Origin: Vibrio aerogenes
GTDB lineage: Bacteria; Pseudomonadota; Gammaproteobacteria; Enterobacterales; Vibrionaceae
DNA: 64,000 nt
Direction: 5' to 3'
NCBI RefSeq assembly: GCF_024346755.1
Contig: NZ_AP024862.1
Location: 248,001-312,000, forward strand
A program made the translations under genes and the position numbers. The notes beneath the pieces were generated by a model. It worked only from the letters and a program-made list of their open reading frames with translations, had not been told where the DNA came from and did no database searches. Each line of letters begins with the position of its first letter. Within the stretch, counting starts at the first letter, position 1. This document shows positions 22,007 to 31,002 of the stretch, piece by piece.

Positions 22007-22360
22007 ATGCCTCGCGTAAAACGTGGTGTACAAGCTCGTGCACGTCATAAGAAAGTTTTAAAACAAGCTAAAGGTTACTACGGAGCTCGTTCTCGGGTTT
22101 ATCGTGTTGCTTTCCAGGCAGTAACTAAAGCTGGTCAATATGCATATCGTGACCGTCGTAATAAAAAGCGTCAATTCCGTCAATTATGGATTGCGCGTAT
22201 TAATGCGGCATCTCGTCAGAATGGTCTGTCTTACAGCCGTTTCATCAACGGTTTGAAGAAAGCTTCTATCGAGATCGATCGTAAGATTCTTGCTGATATC
22301 GCTGTATTTGATAAAGCCGCATTTACTGTGCTTGTTGAAAAAGCAAAAGCAGCGCTTTAA
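22007..22360 (+). CDS. rplT: 50S ribosomal protein L20
   Basis: 117 residues, standard length. [39 protein letters not shown] is the L20 signature. L20 binds 23S rRNA early in assembly and acts as autogenous repressor of rpmI-rplT. GGAGAAGC precedes the ATG. Last gene before a strong terminator. Confidence 0.98.
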   Translation: MPRVKRGVQARARHKKVLKQAKGYYGARSRVYRVAFQAVTKAGQYAYRDRRNKKRQFRQLWIARINAASRQNGLSYSRFINGLKKASIEIDRKILADIAVFDKAAFTVLVEKAKAAL

Positions 22361-22388
22361 TCGATAAAGTCTGCAGGTTAATTTTTGA

Positions 22389-22415
22389 AGGAGAGCATTA
22401 AGCTCTCCTTTTTTT
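22389..22415 (+). terminator. Strong rho-independent terminator after rplT
   Basis: 8-bp stem AGGAGAGC (22389-22396) with GCTCTCCT (22402-22409), short loop, followed by an uninterrupted T-tract. Confidence 0.92.
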
Positions 22416-22416
22416 A

Positions 22417-22918
22417 TATGCAAAATATGTCTCTACATTTTTATACTAATTTCACTCATTCACTGATCAGAATGAGTCTGGTTCCACAAACTGCTTACGA
22501 CATCCTCTCTTCATTTATAAAAAGACGCTTAAACAAGGATGTTCATGTCTATTGGCTTCACTAAACCCGGTCAGATGATCAGGTATTTGTATGACCGGTT
22601 TGCTCTTTTTATATTCTTGTACAGGGGCAGAAGCCGTCAGATTTTTATTCCTCCAGCGACCTTTTCGGCATTTTCAGCTTTGAGCCGTGGTTTTTACACA
22701 CTAATTGCTATCTAAATCTCATAACTGAATGTTAACTTTCCTTTTTTTATCATCAAAGTCTGATTTAAATCCCGATTTGTATCTTTGCCTGCCATGTTTA
22801 CATTAGAAACTATTGATATGTAGTGATAAAACCTGCAAATATAAACTCAATTGGTTGTTAATTTGACTAATTTAAATCATAGCCAGTGTTATTAACTACT
22901 TATTTGAGGAAATTTAGA
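22417..22918 (+). other. Intergenic region rplT-ald with orphan terminator, possible small RNA
   Basis: About 500 bases. A TATACT -10 candidate lies at 22442-22447 (weak -35 ATGCAA at 22418-22423). Around 115 bases further, AAACCCGGTCA (22563-22573) and TGACCGGTTT (22592-22601) form a near-perfect stem with one bulge, followed by GCTCTTTTTATA. This intrinsic terminator has no gene in front of it, since rplT already has its own, which suggests a small RNA of roughly 150 nt. The rest is the AT-rich leader of ald. Confidence 0.4.
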
Positions 22919-24043
22919 ATGATTGTCGGTGTTCCTAAGGAAATTAAAAATCATGAGTATCGTGTTGGTATGATTCCGGCGTGTGTCCGGGAGTTGATCA
23001 TTCATGGACATCAGGTTTACGTAGAAAAAAATGCCGGACAGGGTATTGGTTTTTCAGATCAAGATTACATTTCTGCAGGCGCTGAAATTCTTCCTACTGC
23101 GGAAGAAGTGTTTGCAAAATCAGAGATGATTGTGAAAGTAAAAGAGCCACAGGCCGTTGAGCGGGCGATGTTGCGTGAAGGACAAATTCTGTTTACATAT
23201 TTACATCTGGCACCTGATTTCCCTCAAACAGAAGATTTAATTCAGAGTAAAGCTGTTTGTATTGCCTATGAGACAGTGACTGATGAAAGAAATCAGTTAC
23301 CTCTGCTTGCACCAATGTCAGAGGTTGCCGGAAGAATGTCAATTCAGGCTGGTGCACAGGCTCTTGAGAAGTCAAAAGGTGGTTGTGGCTTATTGATAGG
23401 TGGTGTGCCTGGTGTTGAGCCGGCAAAAGTTGTGATTATCGGTGGTGGTGTTGTTGGAGCAAGTGCTGCCCGTATGGCTGTTGGGTTAAGAGCTGATGTG
23501 ACTGTACTGGATCGAAATGTCAATACATTACGCCGCCTGGACGAAGAATTTCAGGGGCGGATAAAAGTTGTTTATTCGACGAATGAAGCAATTGAAAGGC
23601 ATGTAACACAAGCTGATTTAGTTATCGGTGCAGTTTTGATTCCGGGAGCTGCCGCTCCTAAACTGGTGACTCAAGAGTTGATCGCAAAAATGAAACCCGG
23701 TTCAGCTGTCGTTGATGTTGCTATTGATCAGGGCGGTTGTTTCGCAACTTCTCATGCAACAACTCACGATGCGCCCACTTATATTGTCGATGATGTTGTT
23801 CACTACTGTGTTGCAAATATGCCAGGTGCAGTGGCAAGAACTTCTACATTTGCACTGAATAACGCAACACTACCATTTATTCTGAATCTTGCGGATAAAG
23901 GATATCAGGAAGCCTTATTAAGTGATCCAGGATTCCTGAAGGGCTTAAACGTGATTCATGGTCAGGTAACATGCAAAGAAGTGGCTGAAAACTTCAACCT
24001 GAGCTACGTAGCGCCAGAGGAAGCTATCAAAATGTTTAATTGA
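22919..24043 (+). CDS. ald: Alanine dehydrogenase
   Basis: NAD-dependent interconversion of L-alanine with pyruvate and ammonia. 374 residues from ATG 22919 (GAGGA 8 bases upstream; a longer frame from 22886 is not supported). N-terminus [26 protein letters not shown] is diagnostic, with the substrate-binding Lys in VKVKEP and His in FTYLHLAPD, and the NAD fold glycines in [17 protein letters not shown]. Monocistronic, with a strong terminator. Confidence 0.95.
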   Translation: MIVGVPKEIKNHEYRVGMIPACVRELIIHGHQVYVEKNAGQGIGFSDQDYISAGAEILPTAEEVFAKSEMIVKVKEPQAVERAMLREGQILFTYLHLAPDFPQTEDLIQSKAVCIAYETVTDERNQLPLLAPMSEVAGRMSIQAGAQALEKSKGGCGLLIGGVPGVEPAKVVIIGGGVVGASAARMAVGLRADVTVLDRNVNTLRRLDEEFQGRIKVVYSTNEAIERHVTQADLVIGAVLIPGAAAPKLVTQELIAKMKPGSAVVDVAIDQGGCFATSHATTHDAPTYIVDDVVHYCVANMPGAVARTSTFALNNATLPFILNLADKGYQEALLSDPGFLKGLNVIHGQVTCKEVAENFNLSYVAPEEAIKMFN

Positions 24044-24109
24044 TTTGATAGCAAGGTTTAAACTCGTTTTTTTGATTTATTTCTTTTGTTTATCCGAATC
24101 ATTCGGGAG

Positions 24110-24137
24110 CCGGGTAATCATCTACCCGGTTTTTTTA
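24110..24137 (+). terminator. Rho-independent terminator after ald
   Basis: CCGGGTA (24110-24116) pairs with TACCCGG (24123-24129), then TTTTTTTT. Confidence 0.9.
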
Positions 24138-24438
24138 TATATATGATGAATCAATAACAGTATTAAGTATTTCTTTGTTTATACGATTTATTTCTATGAG
24201 TTCTTTATTTTTATAGAAACGGTAGAAGAATATTCCGAATATGCGCAGGTGATTAGGTCATTTTATGGCACAAATATCTAAATCTGTTTATCTGAACGGT
24301 TCACTGCTTGCAAATTGAAAAATGCCGTCGTAGGTTAATGACTGGGTAATTTTTTAAACCAGAAGGTTATTTTTTCTGTATTTTTTTCTGGTTTGCAAAG
24401 GAATAGAGCGATGAACAGGAAGTTAAAAGGTCTGTGAA
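24138..24438 (+). other. Intergenic region ald-acetyltransferase
   Basis: About 300 AT-rich bases. AAACCAGA (24356-24363) and TCTGGTTT (24387-24394) form an inverted repeat about 45 bases before the next gene. Nothing else recognised. Confidence 0.35.
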
Positions 24439-24969
24439 ATGGATATTAGAGTAGCTGAATATAGCGATTATGAAAGAATAGCAAAGTTACACGCAAAAAG
24501 CTGGCGAATGAATTACAAGGGCATTATGGATGCAGACTATTTGCGTGATGAAGTTGATGAAGAGCGTAAATTGATTTGGCAGACTCGTTTGATTAATCCA
24601 CCGATTAACCAGCACGTGGTTCTTGCAGAGGAAGGGAACCAGCTGTGTGGATTTATCTGTGCTTTTGGTAATCATGATTTTGATAAGGGATCGATTATTG
24701 AGTCTCTGCATGTTGAACCTGAGTATCAGGGAAACGGATTAGCGAAGCTGCTCATCAGAGAAGCAACAGAATGGATACAGCATTATTTTCCTGATACCGG
24801 TGTTTACTTAGAGGTCACGGAAGAGAACATTAAAGCAATTCAGTTTTATGATCATTTAGGTGGTCTGCATGAGATGAATCGTATCTGGCATACACCTTGT
24901 GGATGTGATATTCCCGAATGGATATATACATGGGAGACACCACAGGCTATTTTATCTGCAGTTGAATAA
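24439..24969 (+). CDS. GNAT-family N-acetyltransferase
   Basis: 176 residues. The acetyl-CoA binding motif A is clear: IIESLHVEPEYQGNGLAKLLIREATEW (Q-x-x-G-x-G/A form), followed by VYLEVTEENIKAIQFYDHLGG. N-terminus MDIRVAEYSDYERIAKLHAKSWRMNYKGIM is typical of small-molecule or peptide acetyltransferases of the RimI-like group. Substrate unknown. Monocistronic with its own terminator. Confidence 0.85.
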   Translation: MDIRVAEYSDYERIAKLHAKSWRMNYKGIMDADYLRDEVDEERKLIWQTRLINPPINQHVVLAEEGNQLCGFICAFGNHDFDKGSIIESLHVEPEYQGNGLAKLLIREATEWIQHYFPDTGVYLEVTEENIKAIQFYDHLGGLHEMNRIWHTPCGCDIPEWIYTWETPQAILSAVE

Positions 24970-24978
24970 AGAAGTATC

Positions 24979-24998
24979 GGGCCTTACGGCCCTTTTTT
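24979..24998 (+). terminator. Rho-independent terminator after GNAT gene
   Basis: GGGCC (24979-24983), loop TTAC, GGCCC (24988-24992), then six T. Confidence 0.88.
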
Positions 24999-25038
24999 AT
25001 GGCCGGAAAATTAACACGGCCATCTGAATATACTCAGG

Positions 25039-25074
25039 CTACCTGAATCATGCACCTTCAGGTAGTTTGGGTAT
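25039..25074. repeat. Dispersed palindromic repeat, copy A
   Basis: CTACCTGAA (25039-25047) and TTCAGGTAG (25057-25065) around a TGCA-containing loop, followed by TTTGGGTAT. The pattern ACCTGAA-nn-ATGCA-nn-TTCAGGT-GTTTGGGTATA recurs at 27360 and 42853, with weaker versions at 39972 and 42431. Confidence 0.75.
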
Positions 25075-25152
25075 CAGTCTGATGGCGCTCGCATACAAGG
25101 GCTTAGATGCGCATGTATGCGTATTTTTCTTATCAATGGACAAGGGGATGTC

Positions 25153-25755
25153 ATGATTCAGATAGCGCAGTATGATGGATTGATTTTTGATATGGATGGT
25201 ACGCTAATCGATACAATGCCGTCTCATGTTGCATCATGGGAAGAGACTTCAGCCTATTTTAATTTTCCCTTTATGCCAGATTGGCTGCATAGCATGGGGG
25301 GGATGCCAAGCATTAAGGTGGTTGGTGAAATCAACAAACGTTTTGGCCTGTCTTTGGATCCCGTCAACGTATCAAAATACAAACAACAGGTCTTTCGGGC
25401 GCTTGGTTGTCCCGGCAACAGAATTCCGTCAACCTGTCAGATTCTTGAACAGAATCAGGGAAAGAAAAAAATTGCTTTGGGTACCGGCAGCCCAAAAGAA
25501 AATGCCATATTATTAATGGAAAAAGCTGGATTGCTCGATAAGTTTGACGCCATTGTGACGGCTTCTGATGTCGAGAACCACAAACCTGCACCTGATACAT
25601 TTCTGAAAGCTTGTGAATTGATGGCGTTGAAGCCATCCCGGTGTTTGGTTTTTGAGGACACGTTGTTAGGTAAACAGGCGGCTCATTCCGCAGGAATGGA
25701 TTGTATTCTGGTTACGGATGGTGCGTTGGAACTTTGCCCTGTGCATGAAAAATAA
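25153..25755 (+). CDS. yqaB: YqaB-like HAD phosphatase (fructose-1-phosphatase type)
   Basis: HAD-superfamily hydrolase, subfamily IA/IB, 200 residues from ATG 25153 (AAGGGG just upstream). Motif I DMDGTLIDTMPSHVASW with both catalytic Asp, motif II ALGTGSP, Lys in HKPAPDTFL and motif IV FEDTLLGKQAAHSAGMD. E. coli YqaB, the closest remembered relative, dephosphorylates fructose-1-phosphate and similar sugars. The frame is open from 25117, but the earlier start lacks support. Single gene with a terminator. Confidence 0.85.
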   Translation: MIQIAQYDGLIFDMDGTLIDTMPSHVASWEETSAYFNFPFMPDWLHSMGGMPSIKVVGEINKRFGLSLDPVNVSKYKQQVFRALGCPGNRIPSTCQILEQNQGKKKIALGTGSPKENAILLMEKAGLLDKFDAIVTASDVENHKPAPDTFLKACELMALKPSRCLVFEDTLLGKQAAHSAGMDCILVTDGALELCPVHEK

Positions 25756-25790
25756 ACCCTCTTATAAACTTGAGTAGCCGATCTGATGAT

Positions 25791-25817
25791 AACCGATCAT
25801 GAAGATCGGTTTTTTTA
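25791..25817 (+). terminator. Rho-independent terminator after yqaB-like gene
   Basis: ACCGATC (25792-25798), loop ATGAA, GATCGGT (25804-25810), then T-tract. Confidence 0.9.
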
Positions 25818-26017
25818 TCCCGAAGTGCCGCTTTTATAGCCACATAAATGTGATATTGATAGCATTAACACCGTGATCTGTTTAACAAAATACATACATA
25901 TATGTGAGTTGAGTCTTATTGTTGGCTATTTTCTGATTTGTATCATGTTCTTACAGGCTTAGGGAAGAATAACCTGCGCTATGTATCATATTTTATGAAA
26001 TGTATTGGAGAAAAATT

Positions 26018-27163
26018 ATGAGCATAATGAGGTTTTCGATTCCCCGTGACATCATCTATGGTGAAGATTCACTGGCCGAATTAACAAACTTAAAGGGAAA
26101 AAAAGCGGCAATTGTGACAGGTGGAAGTTCGATGAAGCGCTTGGGCTTTCTCGACCAATGTCAAAAATATCTGGCCGATGCAGGAATAGAAAGCATCATT
26201 ATTGATGGCGTTGAGCCAAATCCTTCTGTCGCAACTGTCTGGCGGGGCGCTGAAGCGATGATTCAGTTTGAGCCTGACTGGATCGTTGCGATCGGTGGTG
26301 GTTCCGCGCTGGATGCGGCTAAAGTGATGTGGTGTTTTTATGAGCATCCTCAGCTTAAATTTGAGGACATTATTGAAGTTGGTTCAATGCCACCACTCAG
26401 AAACAAAGCCAGATTTATTGCAATTCCTTCAACCAGTGGGACTGCGTCTGAGATTACTGCATTTTCTGTGATTACCGATACGGAAAATCATATCAAATAT
26501 CCGATTGTTGCTGCAGATATGGTGCCGGACATAGCTATTCTTGATCCTAAATTACCGGAAAAAATGCCGGCACATATCACGGCGAACACAGGGATGGATG
26601 TATTAACCCATGCCACAGAAGCCGTTGTTTCAATTGCTGCAACATCATTTACAGACCCGTATGCAATTGAGGCGATTCGCCTGGTGATTGAAAATATAGA
26701 AACAGCCTTTAAAGAACCGGAAAATATGCAGGCAAGATACAATATGCACAATGCCTCTGCTTTGGCTGGCATGGCATTTACCAATGCATCACTGGGTTTG
26801 GTTCACTCCCTGGCACACAAAATTGGCGGTGAGTTTGGAGTCACCCATGGGCTGGCGAATGCCATTTTATTACCTTATGTGATTGAATTTAATCGTCAGT
26901 CAACAGATAAGTATGCTGTCGTAGAAAAACTGCTGGGAATTGATGATCTTGCTGAAGCGGTCAGAAAGCTTAATAAAGGGATGAATATCCCGGCTTGCTT
27001 TAAAGATTGTGATGAGGTTGATTTCAGTGAAGATAAATTCAAACAGGTCCTTGACCGTATGAGTGAAAGAGCATTTGGTGATCCATGTACATTAACTAAC
27101 CCAGGTAAACCAACTGTTGAAGATGTAAAAGCACTCTATACACGCAGCTATTACGGTAAATAA
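26018..27163 (+). CDS. Iron-containing alcohol dehydrogenase (group III)
   Basis: NAD(P)-dependent alcohol/aldehyde oxidoreductase, 381 residues from ATG 26018 (TTGGAG 7 bases upstream). N-terminus FSIPRDIIYGEDSL, dinucleotide site DWIVAIGGGSALDAAKVM, and metal-site region NTGMDVLTHATEAVVS, then GLVHSLAHKIGGEFGVTHGLANAILLP with the conserved His ligands. Physiological substrate unknown; relatives reduce short-chain aldehydes during fermentation. Monocistronic. Confidence 0.9.
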   Translation: MSIMRFSIPRDIIYGEDSLAELTNLKGKKAAIVTGGSSMKRLGFLDQCQKYLADAGIESIIIDGVEPNPSVATVWRGAEAMIQFEPDWIVAIGGGSALDAAKVMWCFYEHPQLKFEDIIEVGSMPPLRNKARFIAIPSTSGTASEITAFSVITDTENHIKYPIVAADMVPDIAILDPKLPEKMPAHITANTGMDVLTHATEAVVSIAATSFTDPYAIEAIRLVIENIETAFKEPENMQARYNMHNASALAGMAFTNASLGLVHSLAHKIGGEFGVTHGLANAILLPYVIEFNRQSTDKYAVVEKLLGIDDLAEAVRKLNKGMNIPACFKDCDEVDFSEDKFKQVLDRMSERAFGDPCTLTNPGKPTVEDVKALYTRSYYGK

Positions 27164-27171
27164 TCCGTTTC

Positions 27172-27203
27172 TCAGTATAGCTGATGTCCGTCAGCTATAC
27201 TGA
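27172..27203. terminator. Hairpin after alcohol dehydrogenase gene
   Basis: 13-bp perfect stem TCAGTATAGCTGA (27172-27184) / TCAGCTATACTGA (27191-27203), 6-base loop. The U-tract is poor (TTCTCCCCTTGTT), so it could be a terminator or a transcript-stabilising hairpin. Confidence 0.6.
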
Positions 27204-27359
27204 TTCTCCCCTTGTTCAGTACTTCTGCTCTGTCAATACCGGTTGTTTCTATTTGACTGATTGAATACGTTTGGCGTGTTTGTGTTCTGGTCATTTATTT
27301 TTAACAGCAGGTTTACCCGCGGGATAAGTTTATCGTTATACTGGGCATCATACCCAGAC

Positions 27360-27384
27360 AACCTGAACTATGCATTTTCAGGTT
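27360..27384. repeat. Dispersed palindromic repeat, copy B
   Basis: AACCTGAA (27360-27367) / TTCAGGTT (27377-27384) around TATGCA. It is preceded by CTGGG-CATCATA-CCCAG (27341-27357), a second small hairpin. Confidence 0.7.
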
Positions 27385-27427
27385 ATCTTGTTCTGTGTTT
27401 ATTGGTGATGTTGTGGTAGAAAATACA

Positions 27428-27886
27428 ATGAAAATAGTCAGTTATTTATTTTGTCTCATGCTGCTCTTATCCGGATTTTCTGTGGCGGCTGCATCCCCGT
27501 CTCTTGTCGGGGACTGGGACTGTACAGCTTCATTACAGAAACCTTTGTTCAGGTTGACACTGAAAAGTCATGATCAGTATACGGCTTTGGGGGACTATCA
27601 TACCCAGGGCGTTCTCACCGCTTCTCTGAATGGCCAGCCGGTTGAAGTGAAATACGCCATTACCGGTGATGGTCAGTGGCAGGTCAGTCAGAAAACTCTG
27701 AAACTCAAATCGCGTCAGTTAAAATTTGATAATATCAGTAATCCCGAATGGGAAGCATTTCTGAATCTCAGGCAGTATATTCCAAAGCAGGCGAGCGGGT
27801 CTTTTGATATCCGTTCACTGACCCAACAGCATCTGGTGTTGAATAATCATCGCTTAACCCAGAATATTCAGTGTGAGAGACGTTAG
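27428..27886 (+). CDS. Small exported protein of unknown function
   Basis: 152 residues from ATG 27428 (the frame is open from 27395). A clear Sec signal peptide (MKIVSYLFCLMLLLSGFSVAAA) precedes a probably beta-rich, hydrophilic body that begins SPSLVGDWDCTASLQKP. Two Cys in the mature part (WDCTA and the C-terminal IQCERR) could form a disulfide closing the chain. The opening GDWDC and repeated short strands resemble lipocalin-like or META-type periplasmic proteins, but I do not recognise a family. The stop codon lies inside the left arm of a palindromic element. Confidence 0.7.
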   Translation: MKIVSYLFCLMLLLSGFSVAAASPSLVGDWDCTASLQKPLFRLTLKSHDQYTALGDYHTQGVLTASLNGQPVEVKYAITGDGQWQVSQKTLKLKSRQLKFDNISNPEWEAFLNLRQYIPKQASGSFDIRSLTQQHLVLNNHRLTQNIQCERR

Positions 27887-27945
27887 AGCGTGTTTATCTT
27901 TCATCGCTTTTCCTGCTGGCTATGCAAGGTAAACACGCCCTAACG
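27881..27945. repeat. Short MITE-like element, copy 1
   Basis: CGTTAGAGCGTGTTTA (27881-27896) and TAAACACGCCCTAACG (27930-27945) form a 16-bp inverted repeat with one mismatch. The inside, TCTTTCATCGC-TTTTCCTGCTGG, is shared with elements at 37271 and 42668. The left arm contains the stop codon of the upstream gene, so it may also serve as its terminator. Confidence 0.7.
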
Positions 27946-27988
27946 CCGGGATGTGAAGCAACTTCCTGCTGTCAGTGATTTTCTGATG

Positions 27989-28856
27989 TTATGCGACGGA
28001 TATGTGAGTCCCGGCTTGATACCAGTGTGATAATTGCTGGGCTAAAGCTTCAGTTAACGGATTTTCCTTCCTGCCTGACAATATAAGTACCACTTCTATC
28101 ATCGGCAGTTTGGGCAGTATATTTCCGGAAATTTCTTCAAGTCCGTTCCCCATACTGGAGCGGGCCATTGCCCCAATCCCGAGACCGTGATTAATTAATC
28201 CACGAAGCGTGGAAGCACTACTGGTGCACGCCATGACTTTAAAATTTTTGTTTTGCTTGATAAGTCCGTCGATCGCAGCCTGATGGAACTTACATTCAGG
28301 CTGGAACAGCACAACAGGCAGTGGCTCCATTGCCAGCAGCTGCCGGTCTTTGAATGCCCGAACCCAGACACCTTGCTCCTGTTGCAGCGGGTATCCTTCT
28401 TCGGATGTTGGTGAGCGGGTGACGATACCGGCGTCAAGATGGTTGCTGTCAAGCATCATTCTTATCCGGTGGCTGGGGGCTGCTGTGATTTGTAAGTCAA
28501 GCTGAGGCCATTGCTGATGAAATAACCGGACAAGTTCTGGTAAGACTGACTCGGCATAATCATCGGGACAGCCCAGGCGAATTTGGGTCGTTGGTGCTTC
28601 AGATTTAAGTTGTGCCAGCGTTTTATCATGCATTTCAATCAGATTCTTTGCATAGGGCGCAAGGCGTTGTCCATCATAAGAAAGAATCAGATGACGCCCA
28701 TTCTTCACAAAAAGAGGCTTGCCAACTTGCTCTTCAAGTTTTTTTCATCTGCATGCTGATGGCTGACTGCGTGCGATGCACCTGTTTTGCCGTCCGGGTA
28801 AAACTTCCTGTTTCTACAAAGGCAATAAAACTTCGCAGTGCTTCTATATCCATCAT
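27989..28856 (-). pseudogene. LysR-family regulator, frameshifted in a run of seven A
   Basis: A LysR-type regulator divergent from the GST gene. From ATG 28856 the minus strand encodes the N-terminal helix-turn-helix (MMDIEALRSFIAFVETGSF, then TRTAKQVHRTQSAISMQMKK), which should continue LEEQVGKPLFVKNGRHLILS. One extra A in the run at 28739-28745 (T7 on the plus strand) shifts the frame and gives an immediate stop. The downstream part, through the substrate-binding domain, is open in the other frame to 27989. Removing one base gives a normal LysR of about 288 residues. It is either a young pseudogene, a slippage site or a sequence error. Confidence 0.85.
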
Positions 28857-28969
28857 CCACCTATCAACTATTCTTATAGATAATATGAATAATATACGAT
28901 AGTCGGGGAAAAATCATTTCTGTAATCTTGTCCCGAATCAAACCGCAACAGATGAAAAGGATCGACCAG

Positions 28970-29623
28970 ATGAAACTATATATCGGAAATAAAAACTACT
29001 CAACATGGTCGCTAAGAGCATGGATATTGATGAAAAAATCAGGCATCTCCTTTGAAGAGGTTAAGCTGCCGTTAGATACACCACAATTCTATGCAGCCCT
29101 TGAACCGGTCACTCCGACGCAGAAAGTACCCTGTCTGGTTGATGGTGAGGTGACCGTTTGGGATTCACTGGCGATCTGTGAATACATCAATGATATTTAT
29201 TTATCCGGAAGGGCATGGCCGGCAGATAAAGCATCGAAAGCGAAAGCAAGGGCGTTGGCAGCAGAAATGCATTCCGGATTTATGGCACTGAGAAATGAAA
29301 TGCCGATGAATATCCGGGCTGTTCGCCGGGTCGTGTTATCAGAAAATGGACAACAAGACCTTCAGCGCATAGATCAGATTTTTTCACAGCAGATGGATGA
29401 ATATGCAGATCGTGGAGGCTGGTTGTTCGGGGAGTTTTCAATTACAGATGCAATGTATATTCCGGTGGTGCTGCGGCTGATCACATATCAGATGGCTGTC
29501 AGTGACGGGGCACAAAAATATGTTGATCATGTGATGGCCTGTGATGCTTTAAAGGCATGGCTGGATGAAGGCCTGAAAGAGACAGAAATTGTTGAGTGTG
29601 ATGAAGCAGGAGAGGCGGTATAG
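28970..29623 (+). CDS. Glutathione S-transferase
   Basis: Cytosolic GST, 217 residues from ATG 28970 (AAAAGG about 9 bases upstream). The thioredoxin-like N-domain begins MKLYIGNKNYSTWSLRAWILMKKSGISFEEV, with the YSTWSLR active-site turn, and has the cis-Pro region KVPCLVDGEVTVWDSLAICEYI. The C-domain is helical with the N-capping motif FSITDAMYIPVV. Resembles the Gst/YfcF-YncG-like bacterial groups. Probably regulated by the divergent (now frameshifted) LysR gene. Confidence 0.88.
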   Translation: MKLYIGNKNYSTWSLRAWILMKKSGISFEEVKLPLDTPQFYAALEPVTPTQKVPCLVDGEVTVWDSLAICEYINDIYLSGRAWPADKASKAKARALAAEMHSGFMALRNEMPMNIRAVRRVVLSENGQQDLQRIDQIFSQQMDEYADRGGWLFGEFSITDAMYIPVVLRLITYQMAVSDGAQKYVDHVMACDALKAWLDEGLKETEIVECDEAGEAV

Positions 29624-29728
29624 CAATATAGCATCTCATGTGATGAGCAGATGAGCCCTGTCTCTTTGTACTCATCTGTCCTTATCAGCAATAGCGCCTG
29701 TTTTGAAGACGCATGCTTCATTTGGTTG

Positions 29729-30628
29729 TTATTCCGCCCCGTGATGCATTTCCTGAATCAGGAACTGAATCAGTAAATGTGTTCTGGGTGGTATATTTTT
29801 TCTGGAGGGATAAAGAATATTCATACTTGGTCCCTGATGAGAAAACTGAGGAAACAGCTGAACCAAAGAGTCATCATTTGTTTGTTTAACCAGAAAATTA
29901 GCGACCGGGCCGATGCCCATATTTTGCTGGATCATCGACATCGCTGCCATAGGGGAATTGGTTTGGTGTCTGGGCCTGACTCTGACACAGCGGCTGAATC
30001 CAGAAGATTCTATCAGAGACACTCTGTTATTTGGCAGGCTCATTCGGGTCACAGCGATCCAGTCATGATATTTCAGATCATCGAGCGTTTTGATTGCTTT
30101 GTGATTCTTCAGATAGGTTTTACTGGCATAGATTCCCAGTTTAAATGGTGCCAGAACTCTTCCGACCAGAGAACTGGATTTGAGCTCACCAATCCTGATA
30201 ACCAGATCAAGATTATGCTGAATGGGATCTTTCAATTCATCTTCAAGTTGTACATCGAAGATGACCTTCGGATATTTTTTATTAAACCGTTTAAGCTGCG
30301 GGATGAGTAAATACATGCCAACATCAACAGAAGTGCCAATCCTGATTAATCCGGATATTTCATTCACCATGGGAGCGAGAGAGTTAACTGCGTCTTCAGC
30401 CTGATTCATCAAACCCTGACTGGATTCATAGAAAGTTGCGCCTTCTGTTGTCAGACTGATGCTTCGTGTGGACCGGTTGAGCAGTCGTACTTTCAAATTC
30501 GCTTCAAGCGCTGTCACCTGTTCACTGACTTTTGATTTCGCCATACCTAATTCCAGTCCGGCTCTTGTAAACGAACCACATTCAACAACTTTGTTAAAAA
30601 TGGCAATTCGTTTCAGATTTTCTAACAT
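29729..30628 (-). CDS. LysR-family transcriptional regulator
   Basis: 299 residues. The N-terminal helix-turn-helix MLENLKRIAIFNKVVECGSFTRAGLELGMAKSKVSEQVTALEANL is followed by the linker RLLNRSTRSISLTTEGATFY and a substrate-binding domain typical of the DsdC/AaeR-like group (VRIGTSVDVGMYLLIPQLKRFNKKYP). Convergent with the GST gene. The target is not evident; the divergent neighbour is the isonitrile synthase fusion at 31003, 374 bases away, which makes that gene a candidate. Effector unknown. Confidence 0.88.
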   Translation of the reverse strand: MLENLKRIAIFNKVVECGSFTRAGLELGMAKSKVSEQVTALEANLKVRLLNRSTRSISLTTEGATFYESSQGLMNQAEDAVNSLAPMVNEISGLIRIGTSVDVGMYLLIPQLKRFNKKYPKVIFDVQLEDELKDPIQHNLDLVIRIGELKSSSLVGRVLAPFKLGIYASKTYLKNHKAIKTLDDLKYHDWIAVTRMSLPNNRVSLIESSGFSRCVRVRPRHQTNSPMAAMSMIQQNMGIGPVANFLVKQTNDDSLVQLFPQFSHQGPSMNILYPSRKNIPPRTHLLIQFLIQEMHHGAE

Positions 30629-31002
30629 TATTGTTCCTTTATCGATAACAGTGGGTTCCGTTTATATGTGTAGATTTGATATGAATATGTGGTAATAATA
30701 TTGGTTCACAGAGAGAACGTAAATTGATGTTTGTCATTTCTTATAAAAGACTGGCAGGTCAGTGATTTCAAAATTCAGGTTGTCATTAACTTGATTTATC
30801 GTCTGATCAATAAAAATAACTTGTATTGATTCAAGGCCAGATTATTAAATTTATTTATTATACTCATTGGGGTATGTATTTATCCTGGTCTGTTATTTTA
30901 TTCATTACATCATTTTATAAATGTATTTTCTCTGAAACGAACAAGTGATCTATATGATTAACTACCAATTGTCAGATGCTTCTATTTATTTAAGGAAAGA
31001 AC
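30629..31002. other. Divergent promoter region, LysR / isonitrile synthase fusion
   Basis: 374 AT-rich bases between two divergent genes. It should hold both promoters and any LysR site (T-N11-A pattern), but I could not single one out. AAGGAAA at 30992-30998 is the ribosome site of the downstream gene. Confidence 0.4.

Noticed and set aside
25039..25065. CRISPR array from the dispersed palindromes
   Set aside because: Copies are kilobases apart, unequal in length and not regularly spaced; no cas genes.
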